Shown piece after piece: positions 42,634-51,014 of a DNA stretch of 64,000 nt. This stretch comes from Leeuwenhoekiella palythoae. Lineage in GTDB: Bacteria; Bacteroidota; Bacteroidia; Flavobacteriales; Flavobacteriaceae. The translations under genes and the position numbers were made by a program. Location: positions 744,001 to 808,000 of the forward strand of contig NZ_FQXT01000002.1 of NCBI RefSeq assembly GCF_900130045.1, in the 5' to 3' direction. Positions within the stretch are counted from its first letter, which is position 1, and each line of letters starts with the position of its first letter. The notes below the pieces were generated by a model. That model was not told where the DNA came from. It searched no databases and saw nothing but the letters and a program-made list of their open reading frames with translations.

Positions 42634-42663
42634 AAAACCCGAAGCTGTGAGGCTTCGGGTTTT
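42634..42663. terminator. Bidirectional terminator
   Basis: The stem AAAACCCGAAGC / GCTTCGGGTTTT is flanked by T runs on both strands. It serves the GLPGLI operon (+) and the small gene 42689 (-). Confidence 0.85.
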
Positions 42664-42688
42664 AATTTTATTCAATTTCTACAAACGG

Positions 42689-42931
42689 TTACGCTTGTTC
42701 AAGTTTATTCATTTTCATTTGATACTCTTCTGTCGCTTCTGCGATTTTCTCAACGTTGTCTGATGCTTTTTGATGCGCATCTTCCATCGCTTTTTCTAGA
42801 TCCTTGTCCGGATTTTGGAAAAGATCTGTGATTACGTGGTTAATTTTATCAATGATGCTTTCTTGGCTGTTCTTAATATCTTCCAACTTATGAAGCATCG
42901 TTTCCATTTGATCATACTTTGCTTGATCCAT
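42689..42931 (-). CDS. Hypothetical small coiled-coil protein
   Basis: 80 residues, no signal peptide, almost entirely helical with heptad-like spacing (KYDQMETMLHKLEDIKNSQESIIDKINHVITDLF...EKAMEDAHQKASDNVEKIAEATEEYQMKMNKLEQA). No family is recognised. It is monocistronic, between a terminator and the hydroxyacid dehydrogenase gene. Coding bias and the clean ORF support it as a real gene. Confidence 0.6.
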   Translation of the reverse strand: MDQAKYDQMETMLHKLEDIKNSQESIIDKINHVITDLFQNPDKDLEKAMEDAHQKASDNVEKIAEATEEYQMKMNKLEQA

Positions 42932-43050
42932 AATTTTTGATTTTTAGTGAGTACAAGGTAGCAGTAAGGAGGTCTGAAACCGAGGTTTTTAACCCGGTTT
43001 TAATGGAATTTTGCAGCTTTTAACGGAAAAAAGCCTGATTTAAGAGTTTG

Positions 43051-43977
43051 TTAATATCCCTTTTTAGCCTGAACTTGGTTCAATAATTCCTCCCCGTTTT
43101 GCATACGTTGGTAGTTTTCAGTTACCTGACCAGATACTGAAGCCGCATTGCTCATACTTGCAATATGCGGGGTGATAATAATATTTTCGGTTTGCCAAAA
43201 AGGATGTTCTTCAGGTAAAGGTTCGTTATGAAAAACATCTAGCGCAGCTCCGCTTAATTGCTTGTTATTTAATGCTTCGATCAAGTCATCATCTACAAGA
43301 TGACCGCCGCGTGCAACATTGATGAGGTAAGCACTTTGTGGAAGTTTTTTGAATAAATCTTTATTCAAAATTCCCTTGGTGTTTTCTGTCAACGGAAGCA
43401 AACACACCAAAATTTCAGATTTTAAAAGAAAAGTGTCGAGTTCATCTTCAGTGTAGCTTTTAATACCGTCAACATTTTTTGCTGAAGAAGACCAGCCAAG
43501 TACATTAAACCCGATTGCTTTCAGCATAGTCCCCACGGCTTGCCCTAAAGTGCCGAAGCCTAAAATTCCTACGGTAACATCTTTTGCGCGCTTATAGTCA
43601 GTAGGTTTCCAGGTGTTTTCTTTCTGTAAACGAGCGTAAGTTTTTAAATTTCTGATGTGATTTAGGCACAGGGCAGCGACAAATTCTTGCATATCACTTG
43701 CCAATTTATCGTCTACCACGCGGGTAAGGATTACATCTTTAGGTAGCGACTCATCTTCAAATAGGTGGTCAACACCGGCTCCCATAGAACCTATTACTTT
43801 TAAGTTGGGATACTTAGCATAACTACCTTTTGGTGCTTTCCAGGTAATCGCCATCTTCGCATCTGCGGGATCTTTAATAGTTTCCGGGGTAACCACTTCA
43901 ATGGAAGGATCGGCCTTGTGTAAAGCCTCGATCCACGGTTGATAATCTTTATTATTTCTGATGAGTAAAAGTGCCAT
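43051..43977 (-). CDS. D-2-hydroxyacid dehydrogenase (GhrA-like)
   Basis: 308 residues from the ATG at 43977 (MALLLIRNN, as in GhrA relatives; an ATG nine bases upstream is possible). The NAD(P) domain has VGILGFGTLGQAVGTMLKAIGFNVLGWSSS. Catalytic Arg is in INVARGGHLVDDDLIEAL, Glu in LDVFHNEPLP, and His in ITPHIASMSN. It resembles glyoxylate/hydroxypyruvate reductase A, which reduces 2-oxo acids; the true substrate is uncertain. It follows metK on the same strand but a terminator separates them. Confidence 0.85.
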   Translation of the reverse strand: MALLLIRNNKDYQPWIEALHKADPSIEVVTPETIKDPADAKMAITWKAPKGSYAKYPNLKVIGSMGAGVDHLFEDESLPKDVILTRVVDDKLASDMQEFVAALCLNHIRNLKTYARLQKENTWKPTDYKRAKDVTVGILGFGTLGQAVGTMLKAIGFNVLGWSSSAKNVDGIKSYTEDELDTFLLKSEILVCLLPLTENTKGILNKDLFKKLPQSAYLINVARGGHLVDDDLIEALNNKQLSGAALDVFHNEPLPEEHPFWQTENIIITPHIASMSNAASVSGQVTENYQRMQNGEELLNQVQAKKGY

Positions 43978-44003
43978 AGTATACATTTAGGTGTCCCGTA
44001 AAA

Positions 44004-44038
44004 ATAAAAAATGCCACTCGTTGTAGGTGGCATTTTTA
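44004..44038 (-). terminator. Terminator downstream of metK
   Basis: The stem AAAAATGCCAC / GTGGCATTTTT with a 9-nt loop and T run. Confidence 0.85.
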
Positions 44039-44061
44039 AGGGTTTAGTATTTTGATAACGT

Positions 44062-45315
44062 CTATAGACCGAAGGCTTCCTTAACCTGATCTACATAGTC
44101 TAGTTTTTCCCAGGTAAAAAGTTCAACCTCTTTCTCGATTCGACCGCTGTACGGACTTTCAAAAACCTTAGTGATAGTTCTAGGATCTTTACCCATATGC
44201 CCGTATGCCGCAGTCTCTCTATAAATAGGATTACGAAGTTTCAAGCGGTCTTCAATCGCCGCAGGACGCATATCAAAAAGCTCTCGTACTTTTGCAGCGA
44301 TTTGCCCATTGCTCAATTCAACTTTAGAAGTTCCGTAAGTATCAACGAATATCGAAGTAGGTTTAACAACACCAATCGCGTAAGAAACCTGAACTAATAC
44401 TTCATCAGCAACACCGGCAGCAACAAGATTTTTGGCTATATGTCTCGATGCATAGGCCGCAGAACGATCTACTTTACTAGGGTCTTTTCCTGAAAATGCA
44501 CCACCACCGTGAGCGCCTTTTCCGCCATACGTGTCCACGATGATCTTACGTCCTGTAAGTCCGGCATCTCCGTGAGGACCACCAATTACAAACTTTCCGG
44601 TTGGGTTGATGTGGTAAACAATATCATCATTAAAAAGCTTAGCAAGCTCCGGATGTAGATCATTCTTCACACGCGGAATCAAAATCGAAATAATATCCTC
44701 CTTGATCTTAGCCAGCATTTTTTCATCCTCATCAAACTCATCGTGCTGCGTAGAAACTACAATAGCTACGATTTTTTGAGGCACGTTATCATCAGAATAT
44801 TCTATCGTTACCTGTGCTTTTGCATCAGGTCGCAGATAAGTGATGTCTTTATTTTCTCTACGCAGCTTAGCTAATTCGATCATAATGCGATGCGAAATGT
44901 CAAGCGCAAGCGGCATATAATTTTCGGTCTCTTTGGTTGCGTAACCAAACATCATCCCTTGATCGCCGGCACCTTGCTCTTCTTTAGAAGCGCGGTCAAC
45001 CCCTTGATTGATGTCTTGTGATTGCTCGTGAATTAAAGAAATAACACCACAGCTGTCGCCACTAAATTGATACGCACCTTTAGTGTAACCAATATCGTTG
45101 ATCACGCCACGAGCAATGTTTTGAACATCGATGTACGTGTCGCTTTTTACTTCTCCCGCAAGCACCACCTGGCCGGTAGTAACAAGGGTTTCGCAAGCAA
45201 CTTTTGATTCAGGGTCAAAAGCTAAAAAATTATCGAGTAAGGTATCGCTTATTTGATCTGCGATTTTATCAGGGTGTCCTTCAGACACACTTTCTGAGGT
45301 AAATAGGTAAGCCAT
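44062..45315 (-). CDS. metK: S-adenosylmethionine synthetase
   Basis: 417 residues of MetK, which makes SAM from methionine and ATP. Motifs are FTSESVSEGHPDKIADQISD, GAGDQGMMFGYA, KFVIGGPHGDAGLTGRKIIVDTYGG and GAFSGKDPSKVDRSAAY (phosphate-binding P-loop region). The 486-bp upstream region holds its promoter and a SAM-II-like aptamer (45400-45470), so SAM probably represses its own synthase. It is divergent from the metX fusion gene, which has its own SAM-I riboswitch. Confidence 0.97.
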   Translation of the reverse strand: MAYLFTSESVSEGHPDKIADQISDTLLDNFLAFDPESKVACETLVTTGQVVLAGEVKSDTYIDVQNIARGVINDIGYTKGAYQFSGDSCGVISLIHEQSQDINQGVDRASKEEQGAGDQGMMFGYATKETENYMPLALDISHRIMIELAKLRRENKDITYLRPDAKAQVTIEYSDDNVPQKIVAIVVSTQHDEFDEDEKMLAKIKEDIISILIPRVKNDLHPELAKLFNDDIVYHINPTGKFVIGGPHGDAGLTGRKIIVDTYGGKGAHGGGAFSGKDPSKVDRSAAYASRHIAKNLVAAGVADEVLVQVSYAIGVVKPTSIFVDTYGTSKVELSNGQIAAKVRELFDMRPAAIEDRLKLRNPIYRETAAYGHMGKDPRTITKVFESPYSGRIEKEVELFTWEKLDYVDQVKEAFGL

Positions 45316-45399
45316 TTCAGCATTTTTTTGATTCCCGCCAGTGGGATGAAATTTTAATACAAAAGGATTTGACGAATGCCTGATAAATGGTAGTAAGGT

Positions 45400-45470
45400 A
45401 CTGCCTTTAGCATTTTTTACGCTGATGTTTCAGCATAAGAGGTTGCAATCAGTCAAATCTTTCCTCTTTT
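45400..45470 (-). ncRNA. SAM-II-like riboswitch in the metK leader
   Basis: On the minus strand the leader has a P1 stem AAGAGG / CCTCTT (plus coordinates 45463-45468 and 45437-45442) enclosing GATTTGACTGATTGCA, then a short inserted hairpin GCTGA-AACA-TCAGC (45421-45434). The conserved AAATGCTAAAGG (GCTAAA at 45406-45411) follows, with ACTG/CAGT able to pair as the pseudoknot. This matches the SAM-II (metA/SAM_alpha) core GAUUUGA...UUGCA.CC...GCUAAA. The inserted hairpin is unusual. It is placed directly after the transcription start, as expected. Confidence 0.7.
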
Positions 45471-45477
45471 GAGAGGA

Positions 45478-45511
45478 CAAATGTATAACTTTAGAAGATA
45501 TTACAAAACGG
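45478..45511 (-). promoter_or_regulatory. metK promoter
   Basis: Minus strand: -33 TTTTG, an 18-bp spacer, and -7 TACATTTG (complement of 45478-45485). Transcription would start at about 45472, so the SAM-II-like aptamer begins the RNA. Confidence 0.7.
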
Positions 45512-45564
45512 GTTTTGAAATCTTATGATTTTTTATGACCCTTTAAAAAATTGCCGTGTTTTAC

Positions 45565-45600
45565 TTGCATATCTTTAAAACGTTTTGCAATCTTTGCGCT
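45565..45600 (+). promoter_or_regulatory. Promoter of the metX-thrA fusion
   Basis: TTG followed by a 21-bp spacer and AATCTTTG, close to TAnnTTTG. The SAM-I gene at 58882 has the same layout (TTG, 21 bp, AATATTTG), which supports both. Confidence 0.45.
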
Positions 45601-45626
45601 CACAAAGTTCAAACACGTACTGAGAT

Positions 45627-45727
45627 GTTATCAAGAAAGGCGGAGGGAATAGACCCGATGAAGCCTTAGCAACCCTTTCTCTCGAAAGAAGGTGCTACAT
45701 TCTATCTGTTTTTGCAGAATAGATAAC
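45627..45727 (+). ncRNA. SAM-I riboswitch (S-box) of the metX-thrA gene
   Basis: P1 is GTTATC (45627-45632) / GATAAC (45722-45727). The core reads AGAAAGGCGGAGGGAATAG, ACCCGATGAAGCCTTAGCAA and AAGGTGCTACATTC, the conserved S-box segments of P2, the kink-turn/P3 and P4. It lies 74 bp before the ATG at 45802. The expression platform is not obvious; a T-rich, partly paired stretch (CGGTTTTGCGGCTAAAGCC) near the ATG could control translation. Confidence 0.92.
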
Positions 45728-45801
45728 GCAAAAGGATATTTTCCTCACCACTTTCTTGCTTTCATTTTTCGGTTTTGCGGCTAAAGCCACGATAGATTAT
45801 T

Positions 45802-48800
45802 ATGTTACAAAAACTGAAAATAGAAAATTTTACAACCCAATCGGGTTATCAATTGGATTTGCAATTGAGCTATGAAACTTTTGGTCAACAATTGGGTGAA
45901 GCTCCTGTAATTCTGGTAAATCACGCCTTAACAGGTAATTCTCACGTCAGCGGCCCAGAGGGCTGGTGGAATGAGATTATAGGCGATGATAAGTGTATAG
46001 ATACGCGTAAATACAGCATACTTTCCTTCAACATTCCCGGTAATGGTTATGATGGTTTTTTGATCGAAAACTATAAAGAATTTGTTGCGCAAGATGTTGC
46101 CCGCGTTTTCTTAAAGGGATTAGAGCTTCTTGAGATCGAATCACTTTTTGCAATTATTGGTGGTTCCTTGGGAGGCGGAATCGGTTGGGAAATGCTCACG
46201 CTTCAGCCGGCAATCACAGCGCATTTTATTCCTGTGGCTTCCGATTGGAAATCTACCGATTGGCTTATTGCAAACTGCCAGATTCAAGAACAGATATTGA
46301 ATAATTCCTCACAGCCGGTTCACGATGCGCGTATGCATGCGATGCTATGTTACCGCACACCGGAATCGTTCAAGAACAAATTTCAGCGCAGTACCAATGA
46401 GGATCTCAATATTTTCAATGTAGAGAGTTGGTTAGATCATCATGGCCATAAACTGAAAGATCGCTTTCAGGTTTCTGCTTATAAGTTGATGAATCAGCTT
46501 TTAAAGACGATTGATGTGACGCGTGGTCGTGAAGGGTTCAATGAAATTCTGAGTACGGTTGAGGCGAATATTCATATCATTGGTGTGGATTCTGATTTGT
46601 TTTTTACACCTGCGGAAAACAGAGAAACCTACAAGCAACTGGCGCAACATAAAAACAATGTGACTTATGGAGAGATTCATTCCGTGCACGGTCACGATGC
46701 TTTTTTGATCGAATTTGAGCAACTCGAGCAGCTGTTGTATCCTGTGTTTAGAGAAGATACGGCAAAGCTGAAGATCTTAAAGTTCGGTGGAAAATCTCTC
46801 GCAAACGGAAAAGGTCTAGACACCGTTTTAAATATTATTAAATCGAAAGTAGCCAACGGCGAACATATCGCGGCAGTGCTTTCTGCACGTGGCGGTGCTA
46901 CCGATGAGTTGGAAGCGATTCTTGAAGCAGCAGCTTCAGGACAAGCCTATAAACATCAGATCGAAGCATTCAAGTCGTATCAACAAAGTGACTTCGATGT
47001 TGATCTTACTGAAGAATTTTCAGAACTGCAACGTCTTTTTGATGGCGTCGCACTTTTAGGCGATTACAGTAAAAAAGTGAAAGATGAGGTGCTGTCTTTT
47101 GGAGAATTGATTTCGGTAAAAACAGTGACGCATTTATTGAAAAAAGAGGGTGTAAAGGCACAGTTTACAGATTCGCGTAAGCTTATAAAAACCAACGGCG
47201 TTTTTGGTAATGCGCAGCCTAACGACAAGCTTTCTAAAGAGCAAGTGGTAAAACACTTCACTAAATATAACGGCGATACGGTTAATATTGTAACCGGTTT
47301 TATCGCTAGTGATGATAACAATCAAACCACCACGTTGGGCCGTAACGGGAGCAATTATACCGCTTCTCTGCTTGCTAATTATTTAGATGCCGGTGAACTT
47401 CAAAACTATACGCACGTTGACGGAATTTTCACAGCAAATCCAGACTTGGTTCCGGGAGCGCAGAAGATCGAACGATTGACGTATAGCGAAGCAAATGAAC
47501 TCGCAAATTTTGGTACTTCGGTGTTGCATGCAAAGACGATTATTCCACTAATTGAAAAGAATATTCCGTTGCGTATTTTAAATACGTTCAACGCAGATGA
47601 CAGCGGAACTTTGATCACCGCTCAAGAAGAAAAAGAAGGAATTAAATCGCTTTCTGTTTTAAGCGAAATGGCGTTGATAAACTTAGAAGGACGCGGACTC
47701 CTTGGAAAAGTGGGTGTTGATGCGCGTATTTTTAGAGCTCTTGGAAACAGCGGTGTGAGTGTGAGCATCATTGCGCAGGGATCTTCTGAGCGCGGCATTG
47801 GTCTTGTGGTTGAAGCAAAACAAGCGCAATTGGCAATTTCCGCTTTGCGTTTTGAGTTTGAAGCCGATTTTCAGAATCAGGATGTAAACCGTATCGAAAT
47901 CATAGACGAAGTTGCGGTGATTTCGATCGTCGGTCAGGATTTGAGCAGTTTTCATAAACCGTATAGCGAACTCATAAAAAACGGAATTGTGCCGTTATTA
48001 TTCAACAACACCGTGACTGGTAAAAACGTGAGTGTGGTGGTGCGCAAACCGCAATTGACCAAAGCTTTAAATGTGGTGCACGGTGAGATTTTTGGGATTG
48101 CTAAAAAGATCAATATTGCGATCTTCGGTCACGGCTTGGTGGGCGGAACTTTGATTGACCAGATCGTTGCTTCGGCGGCAGCTATTCAAGACCGCAAAGG
48201 CATCGCGCTTAATATTTTTGCGGTAGCCAATTCAAAGAAAATTTTGTTCGATAAAGATGGCGTTTCAGAATCCTGGAAAACTGATTTTGATGCTCAAGCT
48301 ACAGAAGGTGGGATTCAAGAGGTTATCGCTTTCGCGAAAGCGAATCATCTGGCTAACTTGATCGCGATCGATAATACGGCGAGTGCAACTTTTATCAAAA
48401 ATTATATTGATCTGGCCAAAAATGGTTTTGATCTGGTTTCTTCAAACAAGATCGCCAATACGGTCGAGTTTGATTTTTATCAAAAACTGCGTCGGGTGTT
48501 GGATGATAATAATAAGCGCTATTTATATGAAACCAACGTAGGCGCGGGTCTTCCATTGATTGATACGATTAGGTTGTTGCATCTTTCCGGAGATAATATT
48601 ACACGTATTAAGGGTGTATTTAGTGGTTCGTTAAGTTATTTATTCAATACCTTTTCTGTGGAAGATAAATCTTTTTCAGAGGTGCTACAGGAAGCGATTG
48701 ACAAAGGATTTACAGAGCCTGATCCGCGTGAAGATTTGGGCGGAAATGACGTAGGTCGTAAATTATTGATCTTGGCTCGGGAACTGGACTTGCATAAAGA

Positions 48801-49185
48801 ATTTAGCGATGTGCAGATCGAAAATTTAATTCCGGAGCCATTGCGTGAAGGAGCCGCTTCAGATTTCTTAGGAAGATTAAAAGAGTTAGACCCGGTTTTT
48901 GAAGCGCGTAAAAAAGCCTTAAAAGAAGGCGAAGTTCTGCGTTATGTTGGCGACCTTTACGGAGATTTATCTCAGGAAGATGGCGGTACGCTCGAAGTAA
49001 AATTGGTGACCGTTTCAAAAAACTCCGCTTTAGGCCAGGTAAAAGGCAGCGACAGTATTTTTGAGATTTATACCGAATCTTATGGCGAAAATCCGCTGGT
49101 GATTCAAGGAGCCGGTGCCGGTGCAGCAGTTACAGCACGTGGTGTTTTTGGAGATATTTTAAAACTCGCAGAACGGAATAGTTAA
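45802..49185 (+). CDS. Trifunctional homoserine O-acetyltransferase / aspartate kinase / homoserine dehydrogenase
   Basis: 1127 residues, a fusion. Residues 1-320 are MetX-like alpha/beta hydrolase: nucleophile Ser122 in GGSLGGG, Asp in GVDSDLFF (263-265), His298 in GHDAFLIE. Residues 324-769 are aspartokinase (KFGGKSLANG, LGRNGSNYTASLL, HVDGIFTANP) with ACT domains (LLGKVGVDARIFRALGNSGVSVSIIAQGSSERGIGLVV and VISIVGQDLSSFHKPYSELI). Residues 770-1127 are homoserine dehydrogenase (IAIFGHGLVGGTLIDQI, ETNVGAGLPLID, TEPDPREDLGGNDVGRKLL). All catalytic motifs are present. It would do the first and third steps to homoserine and then acetylate it for methionine. The SAM-I riboswitch upstream fits that commitment. 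Confidence 0.93.
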   Translation: MLQKLKIENFTTQSGYQLDLQLSYETFGQQLGEAPVILVNHALTGNSHVSGPEGWWNEIIGDDKCIDTRKYSILSFNIPGNGYDGFLIENYKEFVAQDVARVFLKGLELLEIESLFAIIGGSLGGGIGWEMLTLQPAITAHFIPVASDWKSTDWLIANCQIQEQILNNSSQPVHDARMHAMLCYRTPESFKNKFQRSTNEDLNIFNVESWLDHHGHKLKDRFQVSAYKLMNQLLKTIDVTRGREGFNEILSTVEANIHIIGVDSDLFFTPAENRETYKQLAQHKNNVTYGEIHSVHGHDAFLIEFEQLEQLLYPVFREDTAKLKILKFGGKSLANGKGLDTVLNIIKSKVANGEHIAAVLSARGGATDELEAILEAAASGQAYKHQIEAFKSYQQSDFDVDLTEEFSELQRLFDGVALLGDYSKKVKDEVLSFGELISVKTVTHLLKKEGVKAQFTDSRKLIKTNGVFGNAQPNDKLSKEQVVKHFTKYNGDTVNIVTGFIASDDNNQTTTLGRNGSNYTASLLANYLDAGELQNYTHVDGIFTANPDLVPGAQKIERLTYSEANELANFGTSVLHAKTIIPLIEKNIPLRILNTFNADDSGTLITAQEEKEGIKSLSVLSEMALINLEGRGLLGKVGVDARIFRALGNSGVSVSIIAQGSSERGIGLVVEAKQAQLAISALRFEFEADFQNQDVNRIEIIDEVAVISIVGQDLSSFHKPYSELIKNGIVPLLFNNTVTGKNVSVVVRKPQLTKALNVVHGEIFGIAKKINIAIFGHGLVGGTLIDQIVASAAAIQDRKGIALNIFAVANSKKILFDKDGVSESWKTDFDAQATEGGIQEVIAFAKANHLANLIAIDNTASATFIKNYIDLAKNGFDLVSSNKIANTVEFDFYQKLRRVLDDNNKRYLYETNVGAGLPLIDTIRLLHLSGDNITRIKGVFSGSLSYLFNTFSVEDKSFSEVLQEAIDKGFTEPDPREDLGGNDVGRKLLILARELDLHKEFSDVQIENLIPEPLREGAASDFLGRLKELDPVFEARKKALKEGEVLRYVGDLYGDLSQEDGGTLEVKLVTVSKNSALGQVKGSDSIFEIYTESYGENPLVIQGAGAGAAVTARGVFGDILKLAERNS
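48327..48342. repeat. 16-bp perfect palindrome of a recurring motif
   Basis: CGCTTTCGCGAAAGCG lies inside the homoserine dehydrogenase codons. Imperfect relatives: 21313-21331 (between etfB and etfA), 38179-38193 (GLPGLI signal codons) and 54891-54915 (cobA). It may be a repetitive extragenic/intragenic element. Confidence 0.4.
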
Positions 49186-49211
49186 TAGCAATAGAAATAA
49201 TAATAAATAAA

Positions 49212-49634
49212 ATGAAAGTTACACTCGACCGTAAAAACAACGATTATCTGTTTGAAGCTAAAGGTGCTTCAGGCAATTCGGTAATGATCGATAATAAAAC
49301 TGTAGATGAAGTAAAAGGCAGCAGCCCGATGGAGCTTTTGTTGATGGGTGTTGGCGGTTGCAGTGCGATCGATATTATTTCGATTTTGAAAAAACAAAAA
49401 CTCGAGATCGACACGTATCACGTAGAGGTTGAGGGAGACCGCAAAGAGGTAGGCCAGGCAAAGCCCTTTAGTGCGATGCGTGTACACGTGTATCTTGAGG
49501 GTGATATTCCGCCGGCAAAAGCCTTACGCGCAGCACAACTTAGTTTTGAAAAATACTGTTCGGTTTCTATCACACTCCAGGCAGGTGTTGAAGTGACTTA
49601 CAAGGTGTTTTTAAACGGGGAAGAAGTGGAGTAG
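49212..49634 (+). CDS. OsmC family protein
   Basis: 140 residues of the OsmC/Ohr-type peroxidase fold: SSPMELLLMGVGGCSAIDIISILKKQ with Cys54, and KALRAAQLSFEKYCSVSITLQAGVEVTYKV with the second Cys. Two Cys in these positions fit thiol-dependent peroxide reduction, though many OsmC-like proteins have unknown activity. It lies 26 bp after metX-thrA and before metZ, in the methionine cluster, so it may handle sulfur-linked oxidants or thiol adducts; that is inference. Confidence 0.82.
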   Translation: MKVTLDRKNNDYLFEAKGASGNSVMIDNKTVDEVKGSSPMELLLMGVGGCSAIDIISILKKQKLEIDTYHVEVEGDRKEVGQAKPFSAMRVHVYLEGDIPPAKALRAAQLSFEKYCSVSITLQAGVEVTYKVFLNGEEVE

Positions 49635-49817
49635 ATTTGAGATCTAAGACATGAGATTTTAGAATAAAGAAATAAGAGTAGAGAGAAAAGAAGTGTAAGA
49701 CAGCTATTGAATTTTGAACCTCCTAATAACTAAGAAAACAATATCAGATTTTAAACAACGCATTTGAGCATAAAAGTCATCTCAAATCTATCGTCTAAAG
49801 TCTAACATCTAAATACA
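49635..49817. repeat. Low-complexity intergenic tract with related inverted ends
   Basis: The 183-bp spacer starts with a purine-rich run (ATTTGAGATCTAAGACATGA and onward) and ends with its pyrimidine-rich counterpart (CTCAAATCTATCGTCTAAAG and onward), so its two ends are rough inverted repeats. Tracts built from such GAG/TAGA units occur between genes in many flavobacterial genomes. I see no gene or terminator in it. Confidence 0.35.
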
Positions 49818-50984
49818 ATGAGTAAACATTTTGAAACCGAAGCGATACGCACGCAATTGAACCGAAGCGAATATTTAGAGCATTCTGTGCCACTTTATTT
49901 GACTTCAAGTTTTGTATTTGAAGATGCTGAAGATATGCGTGCTTCCTTCACAGAAGAAAAGGAGCGTAATATTTACAGCCGTTTTACCAATCCTAACACC
50001 AGCGAATTCGTAGATAAAATTTGCAAGATGGAAGGAGCCGAAAGCGGTTATGCGTTTGCAACGGGGATGGCAGCGGTTTTTTCAACATTTGCTGCCTTGC
50101 TTGATAGTGGCGATCACATTGTGTCGGCCCGATCGGTATTTGGTTCAACCCATTCTTTGTTTACAAAATTCCTCCCAAAATGGAATATTGAAACCTCGTA
50201 TTTCAAAGTGGACGAAGTAGATCAAGTAGAAAGCCTAATTAAGCCGGAAACTAAAATTCTTTATGTAGAGTCACCTACAAACCCGGGTTGCGACGTTTTA
50301 GATCTTGAGCATTTGGGAAATATTGCGAAAAAGCACAACCTCATTTTTGTGGTTGATAATTGTTTTGCAACCCCTTATTTGCAACAGCCTATTAAATTTG
50401 GTGCAGATATCGTCATTCATTCTGCAACAAAGATGATCGATGGTCAAGGCCGTGTGTTAGGTGGCGTGAGTGTTGGTCGTGCCGATTTGATCAGAGAGAT
50501 CTATTTGTTTTCACGCAATACTGGTCCGGCTTTGTCTCCTTTCAACGCTTGGGTACTTTCAAAAAGTCTGGAAACTCTACATGTTAGAGCAGATCGGCAC
50601 TGCGAAAATGCGTTAAAAGTAGCCGAATTTTTAGAAGGGCACGACAAAGTGAATATGGTGAAATATCCGTTCTTAAAGTCGCATCCGCAGTATGAGGTGG
50701 CTAAAAAACAAATGCGTCACGGCGGAAACATCGTTGCTTTTGAAGTCAAAGGCGGAATCGATGCCGGCCGTAAGTTTTTAAACTCAATTAAAATGTGTTC
50801 GCTTTCTGCGAATTTAGGTGATACGCGTACCATTGTGACGCACCCTGCATCCACAACACATAGTAAACTGGCTGAAGAAGATCGTCTTGAAGTTGGCATC
50901 ACTGACGGTTTGGTGCGTTGCTCTGTCGGTCTAGAACATGTAGAAGATGTGATCGCCGATCTTGATCAAGCATTGAACGCATAG
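49818..50984 (+). CDS. metZ: O-acetyl/O-succinylhomoserine sulfhydrylase
   Basis: 388 residues of the Cys/Met-metabolism PLP family. The PLP lysine is in VIHSATKMIDGQGRVLGGVSVG, the cofactor Asp in FVVDNCFATPYLQQP, and the N-terminal YSRFTNPNTSEF is the substrate loop. HSATK(x)DGQGR is typical of MetZ. It would convert the acetylhomoserine made by the preceding fusion and sulfide from the following sulfite reductase to homocysteine. Cystathionine gamma-synthase activity is possible but the context favours direct sulfhydrylation. Confidence 0.92.
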   Translation: MSKHFETEAIRTQLNRSEYLEHSVPLYLTSSFVFEDAEDMRASFTEEKERNIYSRFTNPNTSEFVDKICKMEGAESGYAFATGMAAVFSTFAALLDSGDHIVSARSVFGSTHSLFTKFLPKWNIETSYFKVDEVDQVESLIKPETKILYVESPTNPGCDVLDLEHLGNIAKKHNLIFVVDNCFATPYLQQPIKFGADIVIHSATKMIDGQGRVLGGVSVGRADLIREIYLFSRNTGPALSPFNAWVLSKSLETLHVRADRHCENALKVAEFLEGHDKVNMVKYPFLKSHPQYEVAKKQMRHGGNIVAFEVKGGIDAGRKFLNSIKMCSLSANLGDTRTIVTHPASTTHSKLAEEDRLEVGITDGLVRCSVGLEHVEDVIADLDQALNA

Positions 50985-51002
50985 ATTTCTAACAATTTTG
51001 CA

Positions 51003-51010
51003 TACTTTTA
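51003..51010 (+). promoter_or_regulatory. -7-like box before the Rrf2 gene
   Basis: TACTTTTA, one base from TAnnTTTG, lies 4 bp before the GTG start at 51015, giving an almost leaderless transcript. It is weak evidence. Confidence 0.35.
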
Positions 51011-51014
51011 GGCC

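Noticed and set aside
45577-45586. AAAACGTTTT as a LacI-type operator at metX-thrA
   Set aside because: Only 10 bp, low complexity, inside an AT-rich promoter; SAM-I control already explains the gene.
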